Notes: generated by a model from the sequence alone, not told the origin. Shown: positions 17,401 to 26,757, numbered from the stretch's first letter. The stretch is DNA of 64,000 nucleotides from Sinimarinibacterium arenosum (GCF_005047655.1 NZ_SUKF01000007.1:186001-250000); one strand, 5' to 3'. Numbers and translations are program-made.

Positions 17401-17704
17401 CTTCCCCTGGCCCATCGCAGAGATTATTCGACAGCATCATGAGCGGATCGATGGCAGCGGCTATCCGCGGGGCTTGAGCGGTGACGACATCCTGCTTGAA
17501 GCGAAAATACTCGCAGTTGCGGATGTAGTGGAATCGATGGCGTCTCACCGGCCGTACCGGGCGGCGCAGGGCATTGACGAAGCGCTTGTGGAAATTGAGA
17601 AGGGACGCGGGACCTTGTTTGATGAGGCGGTCGCCGATGCCTGTTTGAAATTGTTTCGTCAGCGCGGGTTTCAAATCGACCGCGCGGACTCGGGTTCAAT
17701 CTGA
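14447..17704 (+). CDS. Multi-PAS/GAF HD-GYP cyclic-di-GMP phosphodiesterase
   Basis: 1085 residues, read from a GTG; a second GTG at 14465 is an equally possible start. A short coiled coil (about 22-50) is followed by about five PAS domains (roughly 80-200, 205-325, 330-450, 455-575, 585-705), several ending in the PAC-type hand-over ADITEYRRA, HDVTWRKQAEHN, MDISERKRAN, MDVTEQKRGQ. A GAF domain (about 715-870) and a full HD-GYP domain follow. The latter keeps HDIGKIS and the HHERIDGSGYPRGL block, so it should be an active c-di-GMP phosphodiesterase. No transmembrane segment is seen, so sensing is probably cytoplasmic (redox, ligand or gas). It interrupts the usual yicC–gmk neighbourhood. Confidence 0.92.
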   Translation: MASLPVVTDSVPEAGRPESEPERATDEVRALRARLKQAEAALDQLARIVDRDAAGHAVDVSTDAQDVSGLRRLKKALQESERRQASMLGNVQLAAVMLDVAGRVTYCNDYFLKLVGWHRDDVIGVNWFDRFVPPEARGEVNGVHNSLLAGEPDALHHENEILVRDGSRRLIRWDNVVLRGLDGAVVGEASLGADITEYRRASLALEASERRLRKLIENASDVIAIVTADGTISFVSQAVLAIAGYAPQQLVGTHFLDYSHPDEREFVAADFAEILGAPGKTIRKEQRLRHQDGSWLTVEAVSSSQMDTAGIHGIVVTLHDVTWRKQAEHNLRLANAVIERSSTVLFRWRAIEGWPVEYVSDNVRQWGYEPDVLLSGDKPFAELVHPEDLERIAGEVAGHVASGATQFAQEYRILKASGEVIWVDDRTVVERDPEGAPVFFQGVVMDISERKRANQQLSESHQLLEGILNAIPVRVFWKDRELVYLGCNARFAQDAGFAEPKELVGKTDDDMPWHDQVELYRADDRAVIDSGQAKLLLEEPQTTPAGDVMTLLTSKVPLRDAAGQVTGVLGIYMDVTEQKRGQENLKLFRALVDQAETGIEVVEPGSMRFLDVNQTTCRALGYSREEMLAKTVFEIDPNLTEASQRQFVATIEQTGSLKLETVHLRKDGSSYPVEINLKKVTLDREYYIVSTRDLTELRLHEARLQRVNRALLTLSAGNAVVVHATSEQDIVQRMCEVVVEKGGYRMAWVGYAEDAPGKPVRPVGWAGEGADYVERAEITWADDENGRGPTGRCIRSGEPQVALDIASDPTMDPWRERALRHGYRSSLTLPLTMPDGKVFGALMIYAAEADAFDPDERALLIEMCGDLAYGIASLRTQSAHEQGLRRLARSLDATVESLAHTVELRDPYTAGHQRRVADIAVAVAAELGLSEDRIKGLRLAASIHDIGKISIPAEILAKPARLTPLEYELVKGHAEAGFSLLHKIDFPWPIAEIIRQHHERIDGSGYPRGLSGDDILLEAKILAVADVVESMASHRPYRAAQGIDEALVEIEKGRGTLFDEAVADACLKLFRQRGFQIDRADSGSI

Positions 17705-17868
17705 GTGGTGCGGCCGCGCAAAGGTGCTGTGGTCTTCAGGGTGATTCAGCGTGCGCACGCCATGCGGCGACGCCAGAGGGAACGTCTTCGCAATCGCCGT
17801 GCGTTCCGTGCAGGGCATTCCCTGGCCCGGAGCCCATGGTCGACGGTGTAGCGACACCGGTGTGTTTA

Positions 17869-17874
17869 TATAAT
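17869..17874 (+). promoter_or_regulatory. Candidate -10 (TATAAT) for gmk-rpoZ
   Basis: A perfect TATAAT stands about 120 bases before gmk, in the 290-base space after the HD-GYP gene. The expected -35 (about 17846-17851) is poor. If used, it gives gmk a leader of roughly 110 bases. The rest of 17705-17994 shows nothing else I can name. Confidence 0.4.
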
Positions 17875-17994
17875 GGCCGCTCGCTGTCTATCTACGATCA
17901 GGCGCATCACATCGAGTAGGTCGGCGCGCCTGGTGGGAACGCACGGTCTGCGTACGCAGCCCTGTGAATGCGGACTGTACAACAGCGAACAGAG

Positions 17995-18633
17995 ATGACA
18001 CACGGCAATCTGATCATCGTTTCGGCGCCCAGCGGCGGCGGCAAGACCAGCCTGACGCGCGCGCTGCTGCCGTGTCTGGCCGAGCGCGGGATTGCCGCGA
18101 CCATTTCGGTGTCCTACACCACGCGTGCACCACGCAGCGGCGAGACCGACGGCACGCACTATCACTTTGTTGACGATGCTGAATTTCTGCGCATGATCGA
18201 CGCCGGCCAGCTGCTGGAGCACGCCGAGGTTTTCGGTCGCCGCTACGGGACCGGGCGTCAGCGTACCGAGGAACTTCTGGCACAGGGCCAGGACGTGATC
18301 CTGGATATCGACTGGCAGGGTGCGCGGCAGGTGCGTCAGCGACTGCCTGAGGTGCGGTCGGTGTTCATCCTGCCGCCGTCTCTGGAAGAGCTGGAGCGGA
18401 GGCTGCGTGGTCGCAGTCAGGATGACGAAGAGACCATCGCCCGGCGGATGCGCGAGGCGCGGCAGGAAATGTCGCACTACGACGAATACGACTTTGTTGT
18501 CGTCAATGATGTGTTCGAACGGGCTCTGGAGCAGCTGACGGCGGTATTCGTGGCGTCAAGACTGGCACGCGTGCCGCAACAGGCGGCGCTGGCGGGCCTG
18601 ATCGACGCCCTGCTCGGGCCGGCTGGCGCATGA
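17995..18633 (+). CDS. gmk: Guanylate kinase
   Basis: 212 residues from the ATG at 17995. P-loop SAPSGGGKTSL near the N-terminus, the SVSYTTRAPRSGETDGTHYHFV GMP-binding segment, the LEHAEVFGRRYGT stretch and the ILDIDWQGARQVR motif are all typical. It phosphorylates GMP to GDP, supplying GTP and the substrates of (p)ppGpp synthesis, and is followed by rpoZ and spoT as in many proteobacteria. Confidence 0.97.
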   Translation: MTHGNLIIVSAPSGGGKTSLTRALLPCLAERGIAATISVSYTTRAPRSGETDGTHYHFVDDAEFLRMIDAGQLLEHAEVFGRRYGTGRQRTEELLAQGQDVILDIDWQGARQVRQRLPEVRSVFILPPSLEELERRLRGRSQDDEETIARRMREARQEMSHYDEYDFVVVNDVFERALEQLTAVFVASRLARVPQQAALAGLIDALLGPAGA

Positions 18634-18686
18634 GTGGACAATCCACTAGAATACCGACCCATTTTCTGCCGTACCCGTGGTGAATC

Positions 18687-18950
18687 ATGGCTCGCATTAC
18701 CGTTGAAGACTGCCTCGACAAGATCCCGAATCAGTTCGATCTGACCCTGGTCGCCGCCAAGCGCGCACGCCAGCTGGCCCGTGGTGCCGAGGCGCATCTG
18801 CCCTGGGGCAACCACAAGTCAACGGTGCTGTCGCTGCGCGAGATCGCTGAAGGCCATGTCAGCCGCACGGTGCTTGAAGAGATCGACCTGCCGGCAATCC
18901 AGCAGCCGAAGATGGAACTCGAAGCGCTGGATCCGTCGTTCGACGCCTGA
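18687..18950 (+). CDS. rpoZ: RNA polymerase omega subunit
   Basis: 87 residues starting [19 protein letters not shown], with the [13 protein letters not shown] core of omega. It assists beta-prime folding and contributes to a ppGpp-binding site on RNA polymerase, which fits its place before spoT. A good terminator follows immediately. Confidence 0.97.
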   Translation: MARITVEDCLDKIPNQFDLTLVAAKRARQLARGAEAHLPWGNHKSTVLSLREIAEGHVSRTVLEEIDLPAIQQPKMELEALDPSFDA

Positions 18951-18966
18951 GACGCCGGAATCCATC

Positions 18967-18995
18967 AAAAAGCCCGCCGAATGGCGGGTTTTTTT
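18967..18995 (+). terminator. Rho-independent terminator after rpoZ
   Basis: The stem CCCGCC / GGCGGG (18973-18978 and 18983-18988) with a GAAT loop is flanked by an A-run on the left and seven Ts on the right. It separates gmk-rpoZ from spoT. Confidence 0.9.
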
Positions 18996-19059
18996 GTGCC
19001 CGCCGATTTTGTTGCCGCCGGGCTGCGCCGCCGGGCAATCGTCCCCATATACTTCAGAC

Positions 19060-21228
19060 ATGGAAATGTCCGTCATTCAGCGCCTGAGCAACGCGATCCG
19101 CACCCAGCGGGTCGAGCGCGCGTTTGGCATCGACGCCTTATGCCGGGTGATCGAAAGTTATCTGCCGGATAACCAGGTCGCGGAAGTCCGGCGGGCCGCC
19201 GAGTTCGCCACCAGCGTCCATGACGGGCAGCGCCGCAAGTCCGGTGAACCCTATGTCTACCACCCGCTCGCGGTGGCGCGGACTCTGGCCGAGATGCGGC
19301 TGGATCACACGACGCTGATCGCGGCGATCCTGCACGACGTCATCGAAGACACCGGCATTTCCAAGGAATCGCTGGCGCTGGAGTTCGGCGGGGAAGTCGC
19401 CGAGCTGGTCGATGGCGTCAGCAAGATTGACAAGATCGAGGGCCGTTCGCGCATCGAGATGCAGGCGGAGAGCTTCCGCAAGCTGTTGCTGGCGATGACG
19501 CGTGATCTGCGCGTGATTCTGGTCAAGCTGGCGGATCGTCTGCACAACATGCGGACGCTCGATCACATGGCATCGGACAAGCGCCGCCGCATCGCGCGCG
19601 AGACTCTGGAGATCTACGCGCCGATCGCACAGCGCCTGGGGATCTACATCATCCGCACCGAGCTGGAGGATCTGGCCTTCGCCTATCTGTACCCGCAGCG
19701 TCACCGCGTGTTGCAGCAGGCAGTCGACGAACAGCTCGGCGATACCCGCAAGCTGATTCGCGAGGTCGAGCAGAAGCTGTCGATGACCTTGCGCGAGGAG
19801 GGCATCGGCGCCTCCGTGGTCGGACGGCAGAAGAATCTGTACAGCATCTACCAGAAGATGCGGCGCAAGAAGCTGAAGCTGCTCAAGGTGATGGACGTGC
19901 TTGGCTTCCGTGTGATCGTGTCCAAGGTCGACGACTGCTATCGCGCGCTCGGTGTGGTGCATCACGTCTACAAGCCGGTGCCGGGCGAATTCGACGACTA
20001 CGTCGCCAACGCCAAGTCCAACGGATACCAGTCGCTGCACACGTCCTGCGTCGGCCCGCAGGGCCACAAGATCGAAGTGCAGATCCGCACCCGCGACATG
20101 CATCACGTCGCTGAAAGCGGTATCGCCGCGCACTGGCAGTACAAGGCCGGCTCACGCGACGGTGGAGTGGCGCCGCAGGTGCGTGCGCGTGAATGGGTGT
20201 CCAGCCTGTTCGACGATTACGGCTCGAGCAGTCCGATGGACTTCATCGAGAACGTCAAGGTCGACCTGTTCCCGGACGAGGTCTACGTATTCACGCCCAA
20301 GGGCGATATCCGCCGCTTGCCGCGTGGCGCGACGCCGGTGGACTTCGCCTACGCGGTGCACTCGGAACTGGGCGATCACTGCGTCGCCGCGCGCCTCGAT
20401 GGCGCGCTGGAGCCGCTGAATTCGCTGCTTGGCAACGGCCAGACGGTCGAAATCATCACGGCCAAGCATGCGCGGCCGAATGCCGCATGGCTCAATTTCG
20501 TCAAAACCGCGAAGGCGCGCTCAGCGATCCGCACCTATCTGCGCGCACAGCGCGAGGATGAGGCGGTGCGTCTGGGTCGACGCCTGCTGGAGATCGCGCT
20601 GCGTGGACTGTCGATTCCCGCCAGCGTTCTGAAGGACGACGACGCGCTGGCGCCGGTGCTCGCAGCTTACAAATGTGCGGACATCGAAGAGTTGTACGCG
20701 GATATCGGCGTCGGCCAGCGGATGGCGACGCTGGTGGCTCGGCACTTTCTGCCGCAGAGCGATTCCGACGCGGCGCGCGAGGGCGGACAGGCCCCGGCGC
20801 TGGCGATCGAAGGCACCGAAGGCCTGGTGCTGGACTACGCACGGTGCTGTCATCCGATTCCCGGCGACGAGATCCGCGGGCATGTCAGCGTCGGCCGCGG
20901 CATTGTCGTGCACCGCATTGAGTGCCGCAGTCACACCAAGGGGCGTCCGCAGGACTGGGTGCCGCTGGCGTGGTCGGACAAAGTCCAGGGCGACTTTCTT
21001 GCCGAGATTCATATCCAGGCCATCAACAAACGCGGTCTGCTGGCCAAGGTGACCGCCGAGATTGCGGCAGCGGAGTCGTCGATCGAAAACGTGCAGATGC
21101 CCGAGCGCGGCAGCGGTGAGGCGACCGAAACCCGTTTCACCATCACCGTGAAGGACCGCGTGCATCTGGCACGGGTCATCCGGCGCCTTCGGCGCATCGA
21201 CTGGGTCGAGCGCGTCTCCCGCATTTGA
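19060..21228 (+). CDS. spoT: Bifunctional (p)ppGpp synthetase/hydrolase SpoT
   Basis: 722 residues from the ATG at 19060 (MEMSVIQRLS). The hydrolase domain keeps HDVIED, and the region LADRLHNMRTL follows. The synthetase domain includes GRQKNLYSIYQKM and VMDVLGFRVIV; its charged patch RRKKL resembles the RXKD of bifunctional enzymes rather than the EXDD of RelA. A TGS domain (about 405-465, DEVYVFTPKGDIRRLPRGATPVDFAY) and a C-terminal ACT domain finish it. It controls the stringent response. No ribosome-binding site is visible and a TATACT lies seven bases before the ATG (19048-19053), so a leaderless message is possible. Confidence 0.96.
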   Translation: MEMSVIQRLSNAIRTQRVERAFGIDALCRVIESYLPDNQVAEVRRAAEFATSVHDGQRRKSGEPYVYHPLAVARTLAEMRLDHTTLIAAILHDVIEDTGISKESLALEFGGEVAELVDGVSKIDKIEGRSRIEMQAESFRKLLLAMTRDLRVILVKLADRLHNMRTLDHMASDKRRRIARETLEIYAPIAQRLGIYIIRTELEDLAFAYLYPQRHRVLQQAVDEQLGDTRKLIREVEQKLSMTLREEGIGASVVGRQKNLYSIYQKMRRKKLKLLKVMDVLGFRVIVSKVDDCYRALGVVHHVYKPVPGEFDDYVANAKSNGYQSLHTSCVGPQGHKIEVQIRTRDMHHVAESGIAAHWQYKAGSRDGGVAPQVRAREWVSSLFDDYGSSSPMDFIENVKVDLFPDEVYVFTPKGDIRRLPRGATPVDFAYAVHSELGDHCVAARLDGALEPLNSLLGNGQTVEIITAKHARPNAAWLNFVKTAKARSAIRTYLRAQREDEAVRLGRRLLEIALRGLSIPASVLKDDDALAPVLAAYKCADIEELYADIGVGQRMATLVARHFLPQSDSDAAREGGQAPALAIEGTEGLVLDYARCCHPIPGDEIRGHVSVGRGIVVHRIECRSHTKGRPQDWVPLAWSDKVQGDFLAEIHIQAINKRGLLAKVTAEIAAAESSIENVQMPERGSGEATETRFTITVKDRVHLARVIRRLRRIDWVERVSRI

Positions 21229-21263
21229 TCCCGCTTTTTCCCTCCTACTGAAAAATTTCAAGC

Positions 21264-21647
21264 ATGAGCCGAACGATTATCCAAACCGATCAGGCGCCAG
21301 CGGCGATTGGCACGTACTCGCAGGCAGTCAGGTGTGGCAACACTGTTTACATGTCTGGGCAGATTCCGCTGGATCCGGCAACGATGCAGATGGTCAACGA
21401 CAGCTTCGAGGCCGAAGTGCATCAGGTATTCCGCAACTTGCGCGCGGTGGCTGAGGCCGCGGGCGGCTCGCTGGCCCAGATTGCCAAGCTCAATCTGTAT
21501 CTGACCGATCTGTCCTTTTTTGCCACCGTCAACGAAGTCATGGCGGAGTACTTCCAGGCGCCGTATCCGGCGCGCGCCGCGGTTGGCGTCGCTGCGTTGC
21601 CCAAGGGGGCGCGGGTGGAAGCTGACGCCGTGCTGGTGCTTGACTGA
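21264..21647 (+). CDS. ridA: RidA family 2-iminobutanoate deaminase
   Basis: 127 residues with the family blocks [20 protein letters not shown] and the C-terminal [21 protein letters not shown], which includes the key Arg. RidA removes reactive enamine/imine intermediates made by PLP enzymes. Its last codons overlap the start of recG. Confidence 0.94.
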   Translation: MSRTIIQTDQAPAAIGTYSQAVRCGNTVYMSGQIPLDPATMQMVNDSFEAEVHQVFRNLRAVAEAAGGSLAQIAKLNLYLTDLSFFATVNEVMAEYFQAPYPARAAVGVAALPKGARVEADAVLVLD

Positions 21648-23748
21648 GTTTCGCCGTTCGCGCTCCGGCGCAAGTCCGGCGGCGCGGCCGGCGCTGTCGC
21701 TCGATACCGAAGCGACCTTCCTGAAGGGTGCGGGCCCCGCTGTTGCGCAACGCTTGCGCGGCCTCGGTATCTTGCGCGTGCGCGATCTGCTGTTTCATCT
21801 GCCGTTGCGTTACGAGGACCGCCGCAAGCATCAGTCCGTGGCGCGATTGCGGCCGGATGAGGATGCATTGGTGCTGGGGCGGATCGTTGCGACCGACGTC
21901 AGGATTGCGCGCCGCCGCGTGTTACGCGTCGTGATCGACGATGGGACCGGTGGCCTCAGTCTGCGCTTCTTCCATTTCAATGAAGCGCAGCGCAAGAACC
22001 TGATCGAAGGGCACTGGATGCAGGTCTTCGGCACGGTGCGTGCGGGGACCGCCGGGCCGGAGATGGTGCACCCGCAGTATCGCGTCGCGGACAGCGCCGA
22101 GGCTCTGCAGCCTGAACGCGATCTGACGCCGATCTATCCGTTGACCACCGGCATCACCCAGCAGCGCATGCGCGGACTGATCGAGCAGGCGCTGCGGCTG
22201 GCCGCGACCGACGCCGAACTGGCGCAAGCGCTGCCGGGTCTGGATGGACCGCCGACACCTGATGCATTGAAAGTGATTCACCGTCCGCACAGCGATGAAG
22301 ATGCGCGCCAGCTGCTGGAGCAGCGGCATCCTGCACAGCGCCGATTGGTGCGTGAGGAGTTGCTGGCGCATCAGCTGGGCATGCGCCTGTTGCGCAGTCG
22401 ACTGAAGTCGCATCCTGCGCATCGGCTGCTTGCAGCGGGCGATGCGGTGGCCGAACTGCAGTCGGTGCTGACGTTCAGCTGCACCGGGGCGCAGCAGCGC
22501 GTGCTGGCTGAAACGGCCGCAGATCTGCAGCGCGAGCACCCGATGCTGCGGTTGGTGCAGGGCGACGTCGGCAGTGGCAAGACCGTGATCGCTGCGGCCG
22601 CGCTGCTGGCCGCCTACCGTAGCGGTTTGCAGGCGGCGCTGGTGGCGCCGACCGAGCTGCTGGCGGAGCAGCATCTGCGCAACCTGAGCCAGTGGTTCGG
22701 CGCTTTGGGCATCACGCCGCTGTTCCTCGCCAACCGCATGAAGAAGGCCGAGCGTGCGGCGGTACTGGCGCAGCTGGCGGCGGATCAGCCGGCAATCGTG
22801 ATCGGGACCCACGCAGTGTTCCAGGAGCAGGTGACGTTCTCGCGTCTGGCACTGGCGGTGGTCGACGAACAGCATCGCTTCGGCGTGCAGCAGCGCATCG
22901 CGCTGCGTGACAAGGGCGGTACACGCGCGCCGCACCAGCTGATCATGTCGGCGACGCCGATTCCGCGGACGCTGGCGCAGACGGTTTACGCCGATCTGGA
23001 TGTTTCGGTGATCGACGAATTGCCGCCGGGGCGCACGCCGGTGGTGACGGTGGTGTTGTCGAATGAGCGCCGCGATGAGGTGTTGCGTCGTATCGGCGAA
23101 GCCTGCGCCGCCGGGCGCCAGGTTTACTGGGTCTGCACGCTGATCGAGGAGTCCGAGGAGCTGGATGCGGAAGCGGCCGAAGCGACCGCGGCGCGCTTGC
23201 GCAACGAACTGCCGACGTTACATGTCGGTCTGGTGCATGGCCGCATGAAGTCGGCGGACAAGGACGCGCAAATGCGTGCGTTCAAGGACGGTATCTCGCA
23301 GTTGCTGGTGGCGACCACGGTCATCGAGGTCGGCGTCGATGTGCCGAACGCCAGCATCATGGTGATCGAAAATGCGGAGCGGCTGGGCCTGGCACAGCTG
23401 CATCAGTTGCGCGGCCGCGTTGGTCGTGGCGCGCAGGCCAGCCAGTGTGTGCTGCTGTACCAGCCGCCGATGGGGGACATCGCGCGTGCGCGGTTGGAAA
23501 CCATGCGCTCGACCACGGACGGCTTCGCGATCGCACAGCGCGATCTGGAGCTGCGGGGTCCGGGGGAACTGCTGGGCCGGCGCCAGACCGGTGACATCGG
23601 CATGAAGCTGGCCGATCCGATGCGCGACGCCGCACTGATTCCACCGCTGCAAAGCCTGGCGGATCGTTGGCTGATCGAGCATCCGGCATTGGCACGCGCG
23701 CTGATCGCGCGTTGGGTCGGCGATCCGGAACGTTATGCGCAGGTTTGA
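21640..23748 (+). CDS. recG: ATP-dependent DNA helicase RecG
   Basis: 702 residues if it starts at the TTG at 21640, which overlaps the ridA stop by eight bases; the frame stays open further upstream inside ridA but that part looks non-native. An N-terminal wedge/OB domain is followed by helicase motifs: GDVGSGKT (Walker A), [12 protein letters not shown] (DEQH), [10 protein letters not shown], and the [16 protein letters not shown] and QLRGRVGRG motifs. RecG remodels stalled forks and recombination intermediates. Length matches the family (about 690). Confidence 0.95.
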   Translation: MTEFRRSRSGASPAARPALSLDTEATFLKGAGPAVAQRLRGLGILRVRDLLFHLPLRYEDRRKHQSVARLRPDEDALVLGRIVATDVRIARRRVLRVVIDDGTGGLSLRFFHFNEAQRKNLIEGHWMQVFGTVRAGTAGPEMVHPQYRVADSAEALQPERDLTPIYPLTTGITQQRMRGLIEQALRLAATDAELAQALPGLDGPPTPDALKVIHRPHSDEDARQLLEQRHPAQRRLVREELLAHQLGMRLLRSRLKSHPAHRLLAAGDAVAELQSVLTFSCTGAQQRVLAETAADLQREHPMLRLVQGDVGSGKTVIAAAALLAAYRSGLQAALVAPTELLAEQHLRNLSQWFGALGITPLFLANRMKKAERAAVLAQLAADQPAIVIGTHAVFQEQVTFSRLALAVVDEQHRFGVQQRIALRDKGGTRAPHQLIMSATPIPRTLAQTVYADLDVSVIDELPPGRTPVVTVVLSNERRDEVLRRIGEACAAGRQVYWVCTLIEESEELDAEAAEATAARLRNELPTLHVGLVHGRMKSADKDAQMRAFKDGISQLLVATTVIEVGVDVPNASIMVIENAERLGLAQLHQLRGRVGRGAQASQCVLLYQPPMGDIARARLETMRSTTDGFAIAQRDLELRGPGELLGRRQTGDIGMKLADPMRDAALIPPLQSLADRWLIEHPALARALIARWVGDPERYAQV

Positions 23749-23796
23749 GCGTCTGATGTCATCGGAACGCGCCTCACTGGCGCTATGCTTGCGCGT

Positions 23797-24690
23797 ATGA
23801 ACGCATCCGTTGAACCGATGCCACTGCGGGCAAAGCTGGCCGACTATTTCCGCTTGATGCGGCTCGACCGTCCGGTCGGGATTTATCTGCTGCTGTGGCC
23901 GACCCTGTGGGCGCTGTGGTTCGCGGCCGACGGCATGCCGTCGCTGCATGTGCTGCTGGTGTTCGTTGCCGGCACCGTGCTGATGCGCTCGGCCGGCTGC
24001 GCGATCAACGATTTCGCCGATCGCGGATTTGATCCGCATGTCGAGCGCACGCGCCATCGGCCGGTGGCGTCCGGCCGTGTCACTCCGGAAGAGGCGGTCC
24101 GCCTGTTTGTCGCCGTGTCGTTGATCGCATTCGGCTTGCTGACCTCGCTGAAGAACACCCTGGCGATTGCATTGGCGGTGCCGGCCGCGTTACTGGCCGC
24201 GGGCTATCCGTTTGCCAAGCGTCACATCAGCATGCCGCAGGCGGTGCTCGGCATTGCTTTTTCCTGGGGCATCCCGATGGCCTATGCCGCGGTTCAGCAC
24301 ACGGTTGACTGGCGTCAGGCGGGACTGCTGATGGCTGCCAACGCCTGCTGGGTGATCGCCTATGACACCTACTATGCGATGGTCGATCGGCCGGACGATC
24401 TGAAGATCGGTGTGAAATCTTCCGCGATCCTGTTCGGTCGCTATGACCGCCTGGCCATCATCGGGCTGCAGGCGCTGGCGTTGCTGTTGCTTGCGCTGGT
24501 CGGCATTGAGGCCGGCTGTGGTCTGGCCTACGACGCCGGCTTGCTGGTTGCGGCGGCACTTGCCCTGTGGCACTTCCGCATGACGCGGGATCTCAGTGCT
24601 GCGGCGTGTTTCCGTGCGTTCGTGCAGAACCACTGGTTTGGTGTCGCGATCCTTGCCGGACTGGTGCTCGACCGCTTTCTGGCCGCCTGA
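23797..24690 (+). CDS. ubiA: 4-hydroxybenzoate polyprenyltransferase
   Basis: 297 residues from ATG 23797 (MNASVEP); an ATG four codons earlier at 23785 is the alternative. The first Asp-rich motif NDFADRGFDPHVERTRHRP and a second DTYYAMVDRPDD are as in UbiA, with about eight hydrophobic segments. It prenylates 4-hydroxybenzoate in ubiquinone biosynthesis at the inner membrane, consistent with a quinone-based respiratory chain. Confidence 0.95.
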   Translation: MNASVEPMPLRAKLADYFRLMRLDRPVGIYLLLWPTLWALWFAADGMPSLHVLLVFVAGTVLMRSAGCAINDFADRGFDPHVERTRHRPVASGRVTPEEAVRLFVAVSLIAFGLLTSLKNTLAIALAVPAALLAAGYPFAKRHISMPQAVLGIAFSWGIPMAYAAVQHTVDWRQAGLLMAANACWVIAYDTYYAMVDRPDDLKIGVKSSAILFGRYDRLAIIGLQALALLLLALVGIEAGCGLAYDAGLLVAAALALWHFRMTRDLSAAACFRAFVQNHWFGVAILAGLVLDRFLAA

Positions 24691-24698
24691 GTGGCGCC

Positions 24699-25967
24699 TC
24701 AACCGTTGGCCGCCAGACGCATGAGTTGGCCACAGACCCAGGCGCCGTAGGTTCCCAGCGCGTATCCGAGGACCGCGAGCAGCACGCCGACTGGCGCCAG
24801 CGATGGATGGAAGGCGCTGGCCACCACCGGCGCACTGGCTGCGCCGCCGATATTGGCCTGACTGCCGATTGCCAGATAGAACACCGGCGCCTTGAGCCAA
24901 CGGGCAACCAGCAGCAACAAGCCGGCGTGAATCGCAATCCAGGTCAGACCGACACCGAACAGTGCGGGCTGGGTGAACATCGAACGCAGATTCATGTGCA
25001 TGCCGATCGACGCGACCAGGATGTAAAGCATCGCGCTGCCGATCCTGGACGCTCCTGCCCCCTCGAGATGCCGGGCGCGCGTGAATGACAGCGCCAGTCC
25101 GAAGCTGGTCGCGAGCACCACGATCCAGAAGAAGCTGCTGGACAGGCTCAGGCGTTCGGCCCAGGCGCCCTGTGCGGAAAAATACTCGGATAGCGGCGTT
25201 GCCAGCGCGTGTGCCAGGCCGGTGCTGCCGAAAGCGATGGCGAGCATGAACATCAGGTCCGGCAGACGCGGGATGCGGGCGTGCTCGGCCTCAAAGTGTT
25301 CCATGCGTTTGCGCAGCGCCAGCAAGGCGGTGGTGTCGGCGCCGCGGCGTGCGTCGATGACGTCGGCGCGCCCTGCCAGATAGAGCAAGACCGCCATCCA
25401 GATGTTGGCGACGATGACGTCGACTGCGACCATGGTGCCGAACAGGTCGTTGCCGACGTCGAACACTTCCTTCATCGCCGCCTGATTGGCCCCGCCGCCG
25501 ATCCAGCTGCCGGCAATCGCCGTCATGCCGCGCCAGATTTCACCGTCGACCGCAGCCGGGTTGAGCTGCTGCCAGATCAGCAGGGCGATCGGTCCGCCGA
25601 TGATCACGCCAATGGTTCCGGTCAGGAACAGGATCAGCGCCTTGGGGCCCAGCCGCAGGATCGAGCGCAGATCGATCGACAAGGTCAGCAGCACCAGCGT
25701 GGCTGGCAGCAGATAACGCGAGGCGACGAAATACAGCTTGGACTGTTCGCCATCGATCAGTCCGACGGTGTTGCACAGTGCCGGCAGGAAGTAACACAGC
25801 AACAGCGCCGGAACGACGCCATAGAAACGCTTCCAGAATGGATGTGCGCTGGATGCGGTGTAGAACACCAGCCCGAGCAAGGCGCTCAGCAGGCCGAGGA
25901 CGACAGCGTCATTGGTGATCAGGGCAGAGTCGCTCACGGGCCGGGATTCGATCGGTGCGGCCGGCAA
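24699..25967 (-). CDS. DUF819 family membrane protein
   Basis: About 422 residues with ten or so hydrophobic helices. The pattern GIIGG-like PALIL...GSWIGGGANQAAMKEV near residue 155-170 and IGSQANIGGAASAPVVASAF near the C-terminus are typical of the DUF819 (YjcL-type) family. It resembles ion or solute transporters in having paired inverted glycine-rich loops, but no substrate is known. A GTG at 25937 (VSDSALI) could be the true start. It ends eight bases from ubiA, converging tail to tail. Confidence 0.85.
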   Translation of the reverse strand: MPAAPIESRPVSDSALITNDAVVLGLLSALLGLVFYTASSAHPFWKRFYGVVPALLLCYFLPALCNTVGLIDGEQSKLYFVASRYLLPATLVLLTLSIDLRSILRLGPKALILFLTGTIGVIIGGPIALLIWQQLNPAAVDGEIWRGMTAIAGSWIGGGANQAAMKEVFDVGNDLFGTMVAVDVIVANIWMAVLLYLAGRADVIDARRGADTTALLALRKRMEHFEAEHARIPRLPDLMFMLAIAFGSTGLAHALATPLSEYFSAQGAWAERLSLSSSFFWIVVLATSFGLALSFTRARHLEGAGASRIGSAMLYILVASIGMHMNLRSMFTQPALFGVGLTWIAIHAGLLLLVARWLKAPVFYLAIGSQANIGGAASAPVVASAFHPSLAPVGVLLAVLGYALGTYGAWVCGQLMRLAANG

Positions 25968-26031
25968 GCCTTGCCGATCACAGTGCGGCCGGCAAGCGGG
26001 GCATTCCTCAGGCGGTTTCGGCGTGAATCAG

Positions 26032-26736
26032 TCAGGGCGTGCGCGCCGCAGCCCAGACCTCGATCTGCGCCGCGCCGGCCCGCCGGCAACTGCGCGCCAG
26101 TTCGGCCAGCGTTGCGCCCGTGGTCATGACGTCGTCGATCAGGGCTACGTGCAGGCCGGTGAGCGGCCGCCGTAGCGTGAAGGCGCCGCGCATGTTGCGG
26201 CGGCGGGCTGCCGCGGTCTGGCCGATCTGGTCTTCGGTTGCCCGTTGGCGCGTCGCCGCGTCAGACAGTACGGGCAGTTGCAGCAGTTTCGAGATCGCGC
26301 GCGCCAGCTCCAGCGCCTGGTTATAGCCGCGGCGGCGTAGGCGTCCGGGGTGCAGCGGCACGGGCAGCAGCACCTGTGGCAGCGGCGCCAGGTGCTGCCG
26401 CTGCTGTGCCATCAAGGTGCCCAGCAGTTGCGCCTGGGTGAAGTCCGCGTGGTACTTCAGCGCATGAATGCTGTGCTGGATCGGCGCTTCCAGCCGAAAC
26501 GCGGCCCAGGCGTGATCGTACGGTGGAGCGCGCCGTGCGCAGTCCGGGCACACCCCGGGCTGGGCCAGCGGCTGCGCGCAACCGGTACAGGCGCAATCAT
26601 TCCACGGCAATGCGCAGATGCAGGCGGCGCAGAGCCCGAGTTGCCCCGCCGGCGCCTCGCAGGCCTGGCAGTGGCGTGGCAGTACGGTATCGGCGGTGCG
26701 CTGCAGCGCACGGATTGGCCCGGAAAGGTCAACCAT
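26032..26736 (-). CDS. comF: ComF family phosphoribosyltransferase-like protein
   Basis: 234 residues. An N-terminal zinc-finger-like region has paired cysteines (CQAC, CAAC, CTGC, CPDC), followed by a type I phosphoribosyltransferase core with the PRPP motif VALIDDVMTTGAT. ComF proteins are tied to DNA uptake and appear near bio genes in many gammaproteobacteria. Its start codon lies inside the left half of the BirA-like palindrome, so it may share control with bioB. Confidence 0.92.
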   Translation of the reverse strand: MVDLSGPIRALQRTADTVLPRHCQACEAPAGQLGLCAACICALPWNDCACTGCAQPLAQPGVCPDCARRAPPYDHAWAAFRLEAPIQHSIHALKYHADFTQAQLLGTLMAQQRQHLAPLPQVLLPVPLHPGRLRRRGYNQALELARAISKLLQLPVLSDAATRQRATEDQIGQTAAARRRNMRGAFTLRRPLTGLHVALIDDVMTTGATLAELARSCRRAGAAQIEVWAAARTP

Positions 26737-26757
26737 GTGAGGGTCCCTATGGTTGAC
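26728..26757. promoter_or_regulatory. BirA-like operator between comF and bioB
   Basis: A perfect inverted repeat, GTCAACCAT (26728-26736), 12 bases, ATGGTTGAC (26749-26757). Written as the biotin operator it reads AGGTCAACC-N16-GGTTGACAA, close to the Escherichia coli type TTGTAAACC-N16-GGTTTACAA. It lies between the divergent comF and bioB genes, where a biotin repressor would act. Whether this organism's BirA has a DNA-binding domain cannot be seen here. Confidence 0.6.
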
